The position numbers and the translations under genes are program-made. Positions 18,291 to 27,306 of a stretch of 64,000 bases of DNA are shown one piece after another (position 1 is the first letter of the stretch; each line of letters begins with the position of its first letter). The notes beneath the pieces were generated by a model. That model made no database searches. It was not told where the DNA came from and worked only from the letters and a program-made list of their open reading frames with translations. The stretch is from Streptomyces sp. A 4/2 (GTDB lineage: Bacteria; Actinomycetota; Actinomycetes; Streptomycetales; Streptomycetaceae): the NCBI RefSeq assembly GCF_940670765.1, contig NZ_CALNVW010000017.1:248001-312000 (forward strand). The letters run 5' to 3'.

Positions 18291-19288
18291 AGCAGGAACC
18301 CCGCAGGGAAGGGGTCGCTCGGGTCGAGCTGGAACTGCGAGGTCCCGGTGACCCAGGCGCGGCCGGTGATGGAGGGCAGCACCGCGGCGTGCGGCCCCAC
18401 GGTGGTCTCGCCGAGAAGGCGTCCGGTGAACCGGGTGCCGATGAAGGACTCGTTCACGAACTCCTGCCCGACGGCGAGTTCACCGCGGGCGTGGAGCTGC
18501 GCCATCCGCGCACTGGTGCCGGTGCCGCACGGCGAGCGGTCGAACCACCCCGGGTGGATGGCCATGGCGTGCCGCGACAGCTGGGCGGTCGACCCGGGTG
18601 CCTTGAGGTAGACGTGGTGGCAGCCGACGATGTCGTCGCGCTCGGGGTGGACGGGCGGATCCGCGGCGTTCACGGCGTCCATCACCGCCAGTCCCGCGGA
18701 CAGCAGGTCGCCGGCCCGGGACCGGTCGAACGGCAGCCCGAGATCGGCGAGTTCGACGATCGCGTAGAAGTTGCCGCCGAAGGCGAGGTCGTAACGCACC
18801 TCACCGTACCCGGGCACCTCGACGCCGGCGTCCAGTGCGTGGGCGTAGGACGGCACGTTGGCGAGGGTGACGGAGGTGGCCGCGCCGTCCTCGACCGCCA
18901 CCGAGGCGACGACGAGTCCGGCGGGGGTGTCCAGCCGGATGGTGGTGACCGGCTCGGTGACCTGCACCATCCCGGTCTCGACCAGGACGGTGGCCACGCC
19001 GATCGCACCGTGGCCGCACATCGGCAGCAGACCGGACACCTCGATGAACAGCACGCCGAAGTCGGCGTCCGGGTGCGTCGGCGGCTGCAGGATCGCGCCG
19101 CTCATCGCACCGTGTCCGCGCGGCTCGTACATCAGCAGTGTGCGGACGTCGTCGCTGTTCTCCATGAACCAGCGCCTGCGCTCGGCCATCGTGGCGCCGG
19201 GCATGGTTCCCACACCGCCGACGACGACCCGGGTGGGCATGCCCTCGGTGTGCGAGTCGACGGCGTGGAAGGTGCGGCGGGACCTCAC
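18287..19288 (-). CDS. Proline racemase family protein, probable 4-hydroxyproline 2-epimerase
   Basis: A 333-aa enzyme of the PLP-independent proline racemase family. Both catalytic cysteines are present: Cys91 in LLPMCGHGAIG and Cys254 in DRSPCGTGTSAR. The Cys/Cys pair indicates an epimerase or racemase rather than trans-3-hydroxyproline dehydratase, which has Thr at the second site. It would convert trans-4-hydroxy-L-proline to cis-4-hydroxy-D-proline for the neighbouring dehydrogenase. GTG 19288 overlaps the upstream DapA-like stop (GTGA). Confidence 0.9.
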   Translation of the reverse strand: MRSRRTFHAVDSHTEGMPTRVVVGGVGTMPGATMAERRRWFMENSDDVRTLLMYEPRGHGAMSGAILQPPTHPDADFGVLFIEVSGLLPMCGHGAIGVATVLVETGMVQVTEPVTTIRLDTPAGLVVASVAVEDGAATSVTLANVPSYAHALDAGVEVPGYGEVRYDLAFGGNFYAIVELADLGLPFDRSRAGDLLSAGLAVMDAVNAADPPVHPERDDIVGCHHVYLKAPGSTAQLSRHAMAIHPGWFDRSPCGTGTSARMAQLHARGELAVGQEFVNESFIGTRFTGRLLGETTVGPHAAVLPSITGRAWVTGTSQFQLDPSDPFPAGFLL

Positions 19289-20190
19289 TTGTATCCCTTG
19301 GCGAGGACTGCCTCGGTGTCGGCGGTGATCCGGGCGGTCCACTCGGGCGACAGCGGCAGCCGCGGCGGCCGGCAGGCGCCGCCCTTGAGCCCGGCGATGT
19401 CCATCGACAGCTTGATGGACTGCACGAACTCGGTCTTGGAGTCCCAGCGCAGCAGCGGGTGCAGGTCGCGGTAGACGGGCAGCGCGCGGGCCAGGTCGGC
19501 CGGGTCGCCGGAGGTGGCCAGCCGGTACAGCTCGACGGTGCTGCGCGGGATCATGTTCGGGTAGCCGGCGATCCAGCCGACGGCACCCGCCATGCCGAGT
19601 TCGAGCAGTACGTCGTCGGCGCCGACGAGGAGGTCGAGGCCCGGCGCCAGCTCACCGATCTGGTAGGCCCGGCGGACGTCTCCGGTGAACTCCTTGACGC
19701 CGACGATCGTGCCCTCCTGGAAGAGCTCGGCGAGCAGTTCGGGGGTGAGGTCGACCTTGGTGTCGATCGGGTTGTTGTAGGCCACGACCGGCAGCCCGAC
19801 CTTGGCGACCTCGCGGTAGTGCTCCACGACCGCCGCCCGCTCCGCCCGGTAGGCGTTGGGCGGCAGCAGCAGCAGCGAGGTGGCGCCGGCCTCGGCGGCC
19901 TGCTCGGCCCAGCGGCGGGCCTCGAAGGCACCGTACGCGGCCACGCCGGGCATCACGCCGAAGCCGTCGGGGGCGGCCTGGACTGCGGTCTCGACGACGC
20001 GGGCACGCTCCTCGACGGTCAGCGTCTGGTACTCGCCCAACGAGCCGTTGGGCGTCACGCCGTCACAGCCGCCGGCGGCCAGGAAGCGGACGTGCTCGGC
20101 GAAGGCGTCGTAGTCGACCGACAGATCATCGCGGAACGGGAGGGGCGTGGCGACGTGGACTCCGTGCCAGGGCCTCGCGGAGTTGGTCAT
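19285..20190 (-). CDS. DapA superfamily aldolase, probable pyrroline-4-hydroxy-2-carboxylate deaminase
   Basis: A 301-aa (beta/alpha)8 class I enzyme. The Schiff-base Lys166 is in IVGVKEFTG, the catalytic Tyr138 in VAYNNP, and GSLGEYQTLTVEER is the phosphate/carboxylate loop region. In hydroxyproline clusters this family member deaminates delta1-pyrroline-4-hydroxy-2-carboxylate to alpha-ketoglutarate semialdehyde. It is the first gene of the leftward six-gene operon. No semialdehyde dehydrogenase is present in the window to finish the route. Other DapA-family lyases cannot be excluded from sequence alone. Confidence 0.85.
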   Translation of the reverse strand: MTNSARPWHGVHVATPLPFRDDLSVDYDAFAEHVRFLAAGGCDGVTPNGSLGEYQTLTVEERARVVETAVQAAPDGFGVMPGVAAYGAFEARRWAEQAAEAGATSLLLLPPNAYRAERAAVVEHYREVAKVGLPVVAYNNPIDTKVDLTPELLAELFQEGTIVGVKEFTGDVRRAYQIGELAPGLDLLVGADDVLLELGMAGAVGWIAGYPNMIPRSTVELYRLATSGDPADLARALPVYRDLHPLLRWDSKTEFVQSIKLSMDIAGLKGGACRPPRLPLSPEWTARITADTEAVLAKGYK

Positions 20191-20747
20191 GCTCAGCTCC
20201 TTAACTGGTGGTGGAACGAAGGTACCAATGCAATGTCACACGGCATAGACCTGGAACCGAAGTGATGGACGATGCCGCAGAATCGGGTAACGGCCGTGCT
20301 GCTGACCGGAGTCGGGCACCACCTCGTGCACCGGGACCGGCAGCAGGCTCCGGAGGTCCGGCCCGTGCGCGATCACCTCCATGGCGGCGCGGCCGACGGC
20401 CTCCACGCCCATCCCGAGCCTGGATTTCTGCCGGGTGAACGTGAAGCGGGACGCCAACTCATCGGGGGCCGCCGTCCCTTCGCAGATCTTGATGCCGACC
20501 GCGCCCGCGAAGTCCGGGACTACGAAGCCTGGTTCGGCGAAGGCGGGTAGGCGAAGGCGGGTTCGGCGAAGGCCGACCAGTCCGCGAAGCCGACCCTTGT
20601 CCCGCTGGTCCGGGACTACTTCACCGCGCGGTGCGGGCCCGAGTCCGCTGCCAAGATCTCCGGCCTGCACCAGAGCCCAAAAAGCAAAGATCAGAAGTAA
20701 AGTTGGCACACTCCTGAGAGACCCTGAGAGAACTGGGACGGGTACTG
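20191..20747. other. Divergent intergenic region between the hydroxyproline operon and LysR
   Basis: These 557 bp hold no gene I can support; the frames crossing it have poor codon bias. It should contain the divergent promoters. A short direct-repeat patch at 20531-20573 repeats GGTTCGGCGAAGGC with an intervening partial copy. The stretch may also contain decayed coding sequence, but no homologue was recognised. Confidence 0.6.
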
Positions 20748-21707
20748 ATGGAACTCGAACTCCGACACCTGCGGATTCTGTGCACGATCGCCGACACGAT
20801 GAGCCTCGGCCGGACGGCCACCGTCCTGGGGTGCTCACAGCCCTCGGTCAGCAGCCAGCTGAAGCGCATCGAGCGGCTCATGGGCGAGGACCTCTTCGTC
20901 CGGGGCAGTGCGGGGGTGACACCGACGCGCTTCGGGGTCGAGGTGGTGGTGCAGGCCCGCGAGGTGGTGGCGCTGGCGAACGCGATCGGGCGCCGGTCCA
21001 CCGCGGAACGCCGCGAGACCGGTCGGGTGCTGCGGGTAGCCGCGACGAACACGCCCATCCTGCCGGGGCTCCTGCAGCGGGCGCGCACCGTCCTGCCGGC
21101 GCTGACCACGCAGGTGAGCAGCGTGTACTCCTCGGCCGAGATCATCGGGCTGCTCGAGGACGACAAGCTGGACGTCGCCGTCGCGGTCGACTATCCCGGA
21201 CGGGATCTGGGGCATTCGGAAGCCGTGGCGCACCGCTGCATCGTCACCGAGCCCAGCTTCGTGGCCCTGCCCGCCGCCCACCCGGCGAGCGGCCAACTGG
21301 ACGTGCCGCTGCTCGATCTGGCCGGGGACGCATGGTTCATGACACCCGACGACGGTGCGGGCTGGCCCGGTGTCTGCTACGACGCCTTCCAGGCGGCCGG
21401 CTTCAGACCCGCCACCGTGCACGAGTACCTCGGTGACCGGGACCAGTTGCAGCGGATGATCGCCGACGGGCTGGGGATCTCCCTCGTCCAGGCGACGTGC
21501 AAGCCGAACCCGGGTGTGGTCGTCAAGCCGCTGACCGGCACACCGCTGTGGTGCCGCTATGTACTGGTGTGGCACCGGGAGCGGGTGTCCGACGAGGTCA
21601 CGGAGACGCTCTTCGGCGCGGCCCTGGCCGCCTACGAGGAACTCATCGCCCGGGCACCGCACTTCCGGGCGTGGGCCGCCCGGCATTACGGGGCCCGGCG
21701 GAGCTAG
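20748..21707 (+). CDS. LysR family transcriptional regulator
   Basis: A 319-aa LysR protein: N-terminal HTH with LRHLRILCTIADTMSLGRTA and SQPSVSSQLKRIERLMGEDLF (residues 5-50), then a periplasmic-binding-protein-like effector domain. It is divergent from the hydroxyproline operon and convergent with the collagenase gene. Control of either or both is plausible, with an amino acid or pathway intermediate as effector, but the sequence does not prove it. Confidence 0.9.
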   Translation: MELELRHLRILCTIADTMSLGRTATVLGCSQPSVSSQLKRIERLMGEDLFVRGSAGVTPTRFGVEVVVQAREVVALANAIGRRSTAERRETGRVLRVAATNTPILPGLLQRARTVLPALTTQVSSVYSSAEIIGLLEDDKLDVAVAVDYPGRDLGHSEAVAHRCIVTEPSFVALPAAHPASGQLDVPLLDLAGDAWFMTPDDGAGWPGVCYDAFQAAGFRPATVHEYLGDRDQLQRMIADGLGISLVQATCKPNPGVVVKPLTGTPLWCRYVLVWHRERVSDEVTETLFGAALAAYEELIARAPHFRAWAARHYGARRS

Positions 21708-21761
21708 GGCTTCTCGTGTGGAGCACGCCGGGCTCGCGGGGCCGTACGCCATCGGCACGCG

Positions 21762-21809
21762 CCGAGGCCGTGGCCAGGCCGACCGGAGTCGACCGGGCCA
21801 CGGCCTCGG
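21762..21809. terminator. Bidirectional hairpin between LysR and collagenase genes
   Basis: A perfect 14-bp stem (21762-21775 with 21796-21809) encloses a 20-nt loop. It sits between two convergent genes, 54 bp past LysR and 31 bp before the collagenase stop, and can serve both. Confidence 0.75.
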
Positions 21810-21839
21810 GTCATTTCAGCGGTGTCGTTCAGGTGGGGA

Positions 21840-24161
21840 TCAGAACGACGTGGTGACGGTCACTCCGCTGAAGTCGGTCACCGCGTACAGGCTGATGTAC
21901 CGGTAACCCGCCTCGGTGTTGTTGACGGTGATGCTCTCGGTGTTGTCGGAGTTGGTGGACTTCTCGGTGAAGGTGGACGGGCCGGCCCATGTCGTCGGGT
22001 CGTAGTAGAGGTCGGCATTGCCGCTGCCGCCGCTGGTGGTGACCTTCAGCGTGGTGGTGCCTGCCGGCAGCCACACCCACAGGTAGTCGGTGTCACCGGC
22101 GACCCGGGACTGGTTCGACCGGAAGCAGTTCTGACCCATCACCTGCGTGTTGGTGTCGGTGCAGGCCGTGGCCGAGCCGCCGCCGCCGCTGCCACCGCCC
22201 AGGGTGTCGAGCCAGGCGTCGAAATCGGCGTCGTAGCTGGTGCCGATGTTGTTGTAGACGGCGTAGGCACCCTGGTAGTCCCCGGTCCGCATCTTGGCCA
22301 GCATGGCCTGGATCTGGTCCGGGTGCTTCTCGGTCATGTACCGGACGGCCAGGTAACCCCACGGGTAGGTGCGGGTCTCGTCGTCGATGGCGTAGGTGTT
22401 CTGGAAGAGCTGGCTGAGCTTGTAGGTGTGCTTGGCGGCCTCGGTCAGCGCGCCGTCGTCGGTGAGGTTGCGGTAGGAGTAGGAGACGTACTCCGCCTGA
22501 CCCTCGATCCACCAGACGTCCGGGACGGTGATCTGGGTGCCGAAGTCGCCCTTCATGTCGTAGATGGACTGCTGGACGTGCGCGAACTCATGGTTGAGGT
22601 TCCACGCGTTGGCCGTGAACCCGTTGTCGGTCGGCCACTGGTAGAGGATGGAGTAGGCGATGTTGCCGGGGTCGGTCGGCGTGCCGGTCAGCGTCTCGCC
22701 ACCGTTGTTGGTGTCGTTGCCGAAGATCGCCCACGAGTAGGTCGTGTAGTCGGTCCTGCTCCCGAAGATGACCATCTTCAGGTTGAAGTACTCACCGGGG
22801 ATGGGCGTGGTGGTCTTGACTTGATTCTGGTAGAACGCAACCTCGTTCGACAGGCTCGTGCAGACGTCGGTCTGCTCCTTCGCCGTCAGCGCCTGCGCCA
22901 TGATGGTGAAGTTGCTGCAGGCGTTGTTGATCGGCAGCGCGGCCGAGGTGAGCTGCTTCGTCAGGTCGCAGACGCCGTAGTAGGAGCACTGGTCGGGGTC
23001 CCCGACGGTGGCCCGGTAGGCGACGTGCACCCACAGGTTGTCCGTGGCACCGGTGATGGACGAGCCGTCCAGCAGACCCTTGATGAGCGGGCGGATCTTG
23101 CTCTGCAGGGCGGGTATCTGGATCAGGTTGCCCAGGTCGTTGCCTGCGTTCGAGTCGAGGACGTCGTTGTCCCCGCCGAGCAGGTCGCGGTGGTTGAGGG
23201 TGAAGTTGTAGAGCGTGTCGGCAATAGCAGGTTTCGCGGTGATCGCGGTGACGAAGTCCGACAGCGACGGGCCGCGCCACAGCGGGGTGTAGATCGCGTT
23301 CAGCGCCCGGTCCATCTCCGGGACGGCGTCCCACGAACTGCTGGTGTAGGCGTTGAGGTAGCGGCCGTAGACGTCCAGGTAGTCCCCCTGCACCTGGGCG
23401 CTGTCGGTGAGGACGAACGCCTGCTCCAGCACACTGCCGTTGCCCGCGCTGACGTCGTTCGCGTGACTGCTGGCGAACAGCGCGTTGAACCCGTTCTCGA
23501 TGGCGCTGCGGAGCGTGGAGTCGTACGTGCCGACGTCCTGGGGGTCGCCGTACTGCACGTAGTAGCCGGCCCGCATGAAGTACATCAGCTCGTACAGACC
23601 GCCGGAGTCGTCACCGGTGTAGGAGCCTGCCGCGTCGGCGACGCCGTTCGCCACCGCGAGCATCTGGGACTGGTTGAACACGGCGTGCGCGTCCGAACCC
23701 GTCAGGTTGAACAGCGGGTTGATGCAGGAGCTCCAGTCCACCGTCTTGATGTACGACACCAGGTCGCTGCCGGACCGGCCCGAGAAGTCCGACGTGGTGC
23801 ACGACGTGACGGCGGAAGACCGGGCGGCACCCGCCGCGTTGCGTGCCGCGTGTGCGGACAGGTGCGGCTTGGACGGCTTGGCCGAACCCAGGCCGGCCGG
23901 CGCCCCGCGCAGTTTCGCGGGTAACGGCTTGGCGCTGGTGGCGACGGCTTGCGACTGACCGGTCTCGGCTCCGGTCGGCGTGACTTTCCCGTGCTGTTGG
24001 GCAGCCCGCACGGCCGCCGAGGGTACCGACACGGCCGGTGGCGAGGCATGCCCCGTGCTGCTGGTCACCGCGGCTGCCTGAGTGCTCATCAGGCCGGCAA
24101 CGAGCCCTCCGGCCGCCAGAGCGGCGGCCAGAACCCTGGGCAGGATTGGTCGACAGTGCAT
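21840..24161 (-). CDS. Secreted M9 family collagenase
   Basis: A 773-aa secreted metalloprotease. After a signal peptide (MHCRPILPRVLAAALAAGGL... AAA) and a linker, the M9 activator and peptidase domains fill residues 110-650. The zinc site is HEFAH (His524, Glu525, His528) with the third ligand Glu553 in WWIEGQAEY. A C-terminal PPC-like domain (about 670-773, ending VTDFSGVTVTTSF) probably binds substrate. M9 enzymes cleave native collagen, the main natural source of hydroxyproline. ATG 24161 has GGAG upstream and starts a good signal peptide, unlike the longer frame to 24290. Confidence 0.93.
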   Translation of the reverse strand: MHCRPILPRVLAAALAAGGLVAGLMSTQAAAVTSSTGHASPPAVSVPSAAVRAAQQHGKVTPTGAETGQSQAVATSAKPLPAKLRGAPAGLGSAKPSKPHLSAHAARNAAGAARSSAVTSCTTSDFSGRSGSDLVSYIKTVDWSSCINPLFNLTGSDAHAVFNQSQMLAVANGVADAAGSYTGDDSGGLYELMYFMRAGYYVQYGDPQDVGTYDSTLRSAIENGFNALFASSHANDVSAGNGSVLEQAFVLTDSAQVQGDYLDVYGRYLNAYTSSSWDAVPEMDRALNAIYTPLWRGPSLSDFVTAITAKPAIADTLYNFTLNHRDLLGGDNDVLDSNAGNDLGNLIQIPALQSKIRPLIKGLLDGSSITGATDNLWVHVAYRATVGDPDQCSYYGVCDLTKQLTSAALPINNACSNFTIMAQALTAKEQTDVCTSLSNEVAFYQNQVKTTTPIPGEYFNLKMVIFGSRTDYTTYSWAIFGNDTNNGGETLTGTPTDPGNIAYSILYQWPTDNGFTANAWNLNHEFAHVQQSIYDMKGDFGTQITVPDVWWIEGQAEYVSYSYRNLTDDGALTEAAKHTYKLSQLFQNTYAIDDETRTYPWGYLAVRYMTEKHPDQIQAMLAKMRTGDYQGAYAVYNNIGTSYDADFDAWLDTLGGGSGGGGSATACTDTNTQVMGQNCFRSNQSRVAGDTDYLWVWLPAGTTTLKVTTSGGSGNADLYYDPTTWAGPSTFTEKSTNSDNTESITVNNTEAGYRYISLYAVTDFSGVTVTTSF

Positions 24162-24326
24162 CGCATCTCCAGTGGGGGGAATGAAGGGGAAGCCACCCGA
24201 GGAAGCGGGCGGCGGTATGTAACATTGCACTGGGTGACGTCGTGGGCAATACTCCGGGACCCAGCACTGTTTCCAGTTGCCCCATAACACCGACGCGCAG
24301 GGTGTCGACGTCTACCTGGAAGTGAG

Positions 24327-25376
24327 ATGCGGATGACGAGGACTCAGCCGATCGAGACGATCGACTGGCACACCGGCGGCGAACCGTTCCGGATCGTCGT
24401 GGACGGCCCGGCCGAGGTGACGGGTGAGGGACCGACCGTTGCCGAGCGCAGGGTCGTCGCGACGCGAAGTGAGGACGTGCAGTGGGTCCGGGCGCTGCTG
24501 TGCGGCGAACCGCGCGGCCACGCGGGCATGTACGGCGGATTCCTGGTTCCGCCCGACGACGCCGGCGCCCACCTCGGTGTCCTCTTCTGGCACAACGACG
24601 GGTTCTCCACGGCGTGCGGGCACGGAACGATCGCCCTGGGCGCATGGGCCGTCGCCTCGGGCCGGGTCCCGGCACCTGCCGACGGCCTGACCGACGTCGT
24701 GATCGACGTCCCGTCCGGGCGCGTCACGGCGCGCGTCCGGACCAGAAAGGGGCAGGTCCAGGACGTCACGTTCACCAACGTGCCCGCCTACGTCCACGCG
24801 CACGGCGTCGACGTGCCGACCTCCCGCGGGAAGGTCACCGTCGACATCGCGTTCGGCGGCGCGATGTACGCGGTGGTACCGGCCGCGTCCGTCGGGCTGC
24901 GCGTCCGGCCGCAGGACGTCGCCCAACTCACCGCCGCCGGGCGGGAGATCCGCGACACGCTGAACGCCGCCCGCGCCGCCGAGCACCCTCTCGACCCGCG
25001 GCTGTCCGGGATCTACGGGACCATCTTCACCGAGGAGACCGGGCCCACCGAACTGCGGGCCGACGGCAGTCGGCTGGTGCAGCAGCGCAACATCACGGTG
25101 TTCGCGGACGGCCAGGTCGACCGGTCCCCGTGCGGTTCCGGCACGTCGGCCAGGATCGCGGTCCTGGCCGACGCCGGACAGCTGCGCCGGGGCGACGAGT
25201 TGCGGCACGAGTCCGTGGTGGGCTCGGTGTTCCACGCCCGGATCACCGAGCAGACCGCGGTCCACGGGATCCCGGCGGTCGTCACGGCGGTGACGGGCAC
25301 CGCACACGCGGTCGGCACATGCCGCTTCACCGTCGATCCGCGCGACGCGCTCCTGCCCGGATTCGTGCTGCGATGA
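24327..25376 (+). CDS. Second proline racemase family protein (Cys/Cys)
   Basis: A 349-aa paralogue of the epimerase at 18287. Both catalytic cysteines are kept: Cys97 in FSTACGHGTIALG and Cys269 in DRSPCGSGTSAR, so it should be a racemase or epimerase rather than a dehydratase. It starts a rightward unit and is followed, with an ATGA overlap, by a stub that resembles an ornithine cyclodeaminase. That gene order is usual for 3-hydroxyproline or D-proline handling. ATG 24333 is an equally good start. The second copy may act on a different isomer, such as proline or 3-hydroxyproline. Confidence 0.87.
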   Translation: MRMTRTQPIETIDWHTGGEPFRIVVDGPAEVTGEGPTVAERRVVATRSEDVQWVRALLCGEPRGHAGMYGGFLVPPDDAGAHLGVLFWHNDGFSTACGHGTIALGAWAVASGRVPAPADGLTDVVIDVPSGRVTARVRTRKGQVQDVTFTNVPAYVHAHGVDVPTSRGKVTVDIAFGGAMYAVVPAASVGLRVRPQDVAQLTAAGREIRDTLNAARAAEHPLDPRLSGIYGTIFTEETGPTELRADGSRLVQQRNITVFADGQVDRSPCGSGTSARIAVLADAGQLRRGDELRHESVVGSVFHARITEQTAVHGIPAVVTAVTGTAHAVGTCRFTVDPRDALLPGFVLR

Positions 25377-25585
25377 CCGAACTCCTCGATGTGGAGCGGG
25401 TCTTCGCCCTGGGGCCGGTCGCCGCCGCCCGGACCGGCCGGGACGGGCTAGGGCAGACCTGGTGGTCGCCGTCGTGGCGTACCAGCGGGGAGAGATGTAC
25501 CGGCGGGGAGAGGCGTACCGGCAGGCGGCGCGGGCGGAGTGACATCCCCTGTGCGACACCCCTGTTTCCGTACCATGTGAAATAG
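25373..25585 (+). pseudogene. Probable 5' remnant of an ornithine cyclodeaminase-like gene
   Basis: The 70-codon frame begins MTELLDVERVFALGPVAAA, which looks like the N-terminus of the ornithine cyclodeaminase/mu-crystallin (pyrroline-2-carboxylate reductase) family. It overlaps the racemase stop as ATGA. After about 25 residues the reading becomes Arg/Gly-rich low-complexity (GERCTGGERRTGRRRGR) and stops at 25585. Intact family members have about 320 residues, so about 90 percent is gone. Recognition rests on the short N-terminus and on context. A small unrelated ORF remains possible. Confidence 0.5.
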
Positions 25586-25625
25586 TACTGTCGCCGCACA
25601 GGGTTCCCGACGGACGGAGCACACG

Positions 25626-27068
25626 GTGGCGCGAGACGACATACAGCCGCGTGAGGGCGCGAGCCACGACCGCGCGGCGCCGCCAACGCTGGCGGAGTGC
25701 TTCACACGAGGGTGGGCCGAGGCGGCTCCCGCGGTGCCGGTACTGCCCGGAGCGGCGTACGCGGCCAGACGTCGCACGCTGTTGTCCGCACGCTTCCCTG
25801 GGGAGCGAATCGTGGTCCCGGCCGGCGGCCTCAAGGTCCGGAGCAACGACTTCGACTACACCTTCCGTCCGCACTCCGCGTACCTCCACCTCACCGCGGA
25901 CGAGGGCGCCGGCGTCGCCCCGGACAGCGTCCTCGTCCTGGAGCCGACGGGCACCGGCCACGACGCCATGGTGTTCACCCGGCCGCGCTCCCCGCGCGAC
26001 GGCGGGCCGAACGGCACCGAGTTCTACCGCGACCGCCGCTACGGCGAGTTCTGGACCGGCCGGCGCCGCACCCTGGCGGAGACCTCCGACGCCCTGGGCC
26101 TCACGGCTCTCCCCCGCGACGACCTCGCACGCGCCCTCGCCCCGGACGTGCCGACCCGGGTGGTGCGCGGCCAGGACCCGGTGGTCGACGCGGCGGCGCC
26201 GCCGGCCGCCGGGGCCGAGTCCGAACTCCTCGCATACCTCTCGGAGTTGCGGCTGGTCAAGGACGAGTGGGAGGTCGAGCAGATGCGCGCGGCCGTGGAT
26301 CACACCGTGGCCGCCTTCCACGACGTGGCGGGCGAACTGCCCACCGCGATGCGGCTCGCGCGCGGCGAGCGCTGGATCGAGGGCACGTTCAACCGGCGGG
26401 CCCGGCTGGAGGGTTACGGCCTCGGCTTCGAGACGATCGCGGCGGCCGGCGCGCACGCGTGCGTCCTGCACTGGATGCGCAACGACGGTCCTGTCCGCGA
26501 CGGCGAACTCCTCCTGCTGGACGCCGGCGTGGAGACCGACACCTGCTACACCGGTGACGTGACCCGTACCCTGCCGGTCGGCGGGCGCTTCACCGATACG
26601 CAGCGGCAGGTGTACGACCTGGTGTACGCGGCCCAGTCGGCGGGCATCGCCGCGCTGCGGCCCGGCGCACGGTTCGGCGACTTCCACGACGCCGCGGCGC
26701 GCGTCATCGCCGAGGGCCTGGACGCCTGGGGCCTGCGCCCGGGCGGCGCCGGCCCCCACGACCGGTCCCTGTACGGCCGCTACACCGTCTGCGGCACCGG
26801 GCACATGCTGGGCCTGGACTGCCACGACTGCGCCGACGCCCGCAACAGCGCCTACCTGCAGGGTGTCCTGGAGCCGGGCCACGTCCTGACCGTCGAGCCC
26901 GGCCTGTACTTCCAGCCCGACGACCTGACGATCCCCGCCCACCTGCGCGGCATCGGCGTGCGGATCGAGGACGACTTCCTCATCACCGCGGACGGCGCCG
27001 TCTGCCTGTCGTCGGGGCTGCCGCGTGCCGCCGACGACGTCGAGGCGTGGGTGACCGCCGCCCGCTGA
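25626..27068 (+). CDS. M24 family Xaa-Pro aminopeptidase (aminopeptidase P type)
   Basis: A 480-aa cytoplasmic metallopeptidase that would cleave Xaa-Pro and Xaa-Hyp bonds in peptides. The N-terminal AMP_N domain includes NDFDYTFRPHSAYLHLT. The pita-bread catalytic domain has the dinuclear metal ligands Asp299 (LLLDAG), Asp311 (TGDVTRT), His393 (GTGHMLGLD), Glu424 (TVEPGLYF) and Glu448 (RIEDDF). The GTG start at 25626 is preceded by GGAG. Next to a collagenase and hydroxyproline epimerases, it fits the intracellular processing of imino-acid-rich peptides. Confidence 0.9.
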   Translation: MARDDIQPREGASHDRAAPPTLAECFTRGWAEAAPAVPVLPGAAYAARRRTLLSARFPGERIVVPAGGLKVRSNDFDYTFRPHSAYLHLTADEGAGVAPDSVLVLEPTGTGHDAMVFTRPRSPRDGGPNGTEFYRDRRYGEFWTGRRRTLAETSDALGLTALPRDDLARALAPDVPTRVVRGQDPVVDAAAPPAAGAESELLAYLSELRLVKDEWEVEQMRAAVDHTVAAFHDVAGELPTAMRLARGERWIEGTFNRRARLEGYGLGFETIAAAGAHACVLHWMRNDGPVRDGELLLLDAGVETDTCYTGDVTRTLPVGGRFTDTQRQVYDLVYAAQSAGIAALRPGARFGDFHDAAARVIAEGLDAWGLRPGGAGPHDRSLYGRYTVCGTGHMLGLDCHDCADARNSAYLQGVLEPGHVLTVEPGLYFQPDDLTIPAHLRGIGVRIEDDFLITADGAVCLSSGLPRAADDVEAWVTAAR

Positions 27069-27138
27069 TGCCCTTCGGGGATTCCGGTCGAGCCCCCATG
27101 ACGGGCACTCAGCGCGCCTGCGAGAGCGCCGAGTTCCG

Positions 27139-27306
27139 TCATCCGGGCGCTTCCCGGCAGCCGAGTTCGTCGAGTTGTGCCGGCCTTCCGGAGCGTGCGT
27201 AGGTGCCGGGCTCCACGTCCGCCGGGACGGTCACCGTGCAGGCCGTCGTCACCTCGGAGAACCGGCTCCGGCTGTCGAACCGGTAGCCGCCGGCGGATGG
27301 TGGACC
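27139..27306 (-). pseudogene. Out-of-frame coding continuation after the GH3 gene
   Basis: Just where the GH3 frame degenerates, the minus-1 frame reads about 55 codons to a TGA at 27139. It contains YRFDSRSRFSEVTTACTVTV, then a segment around PADVEPGTYARSGRPAQL. Its first 30 or so codons end in G or C, which looks strongly coding, while the annotated GH3 frame over the same bases does not. It is either the lost C-terminus of the GH3 protein after a frameshift or the end of another gene. The family is not recognised. Confidence 0.45.

Noticed and set aside
20236..20838. Coding frame on the minus strand in the 20.2-20.8 kb gap
   Set aside because: Its codon bias is poor, it overlaps the LysR start, and no recognisable domain is present.
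24327..25376. trans-3-hydroxyproline dehydratase assignment
   Set aside because: That enzyme typically has Thr at the second catalytic site; here Cys269 is present, favouring an epimerase or racemase.
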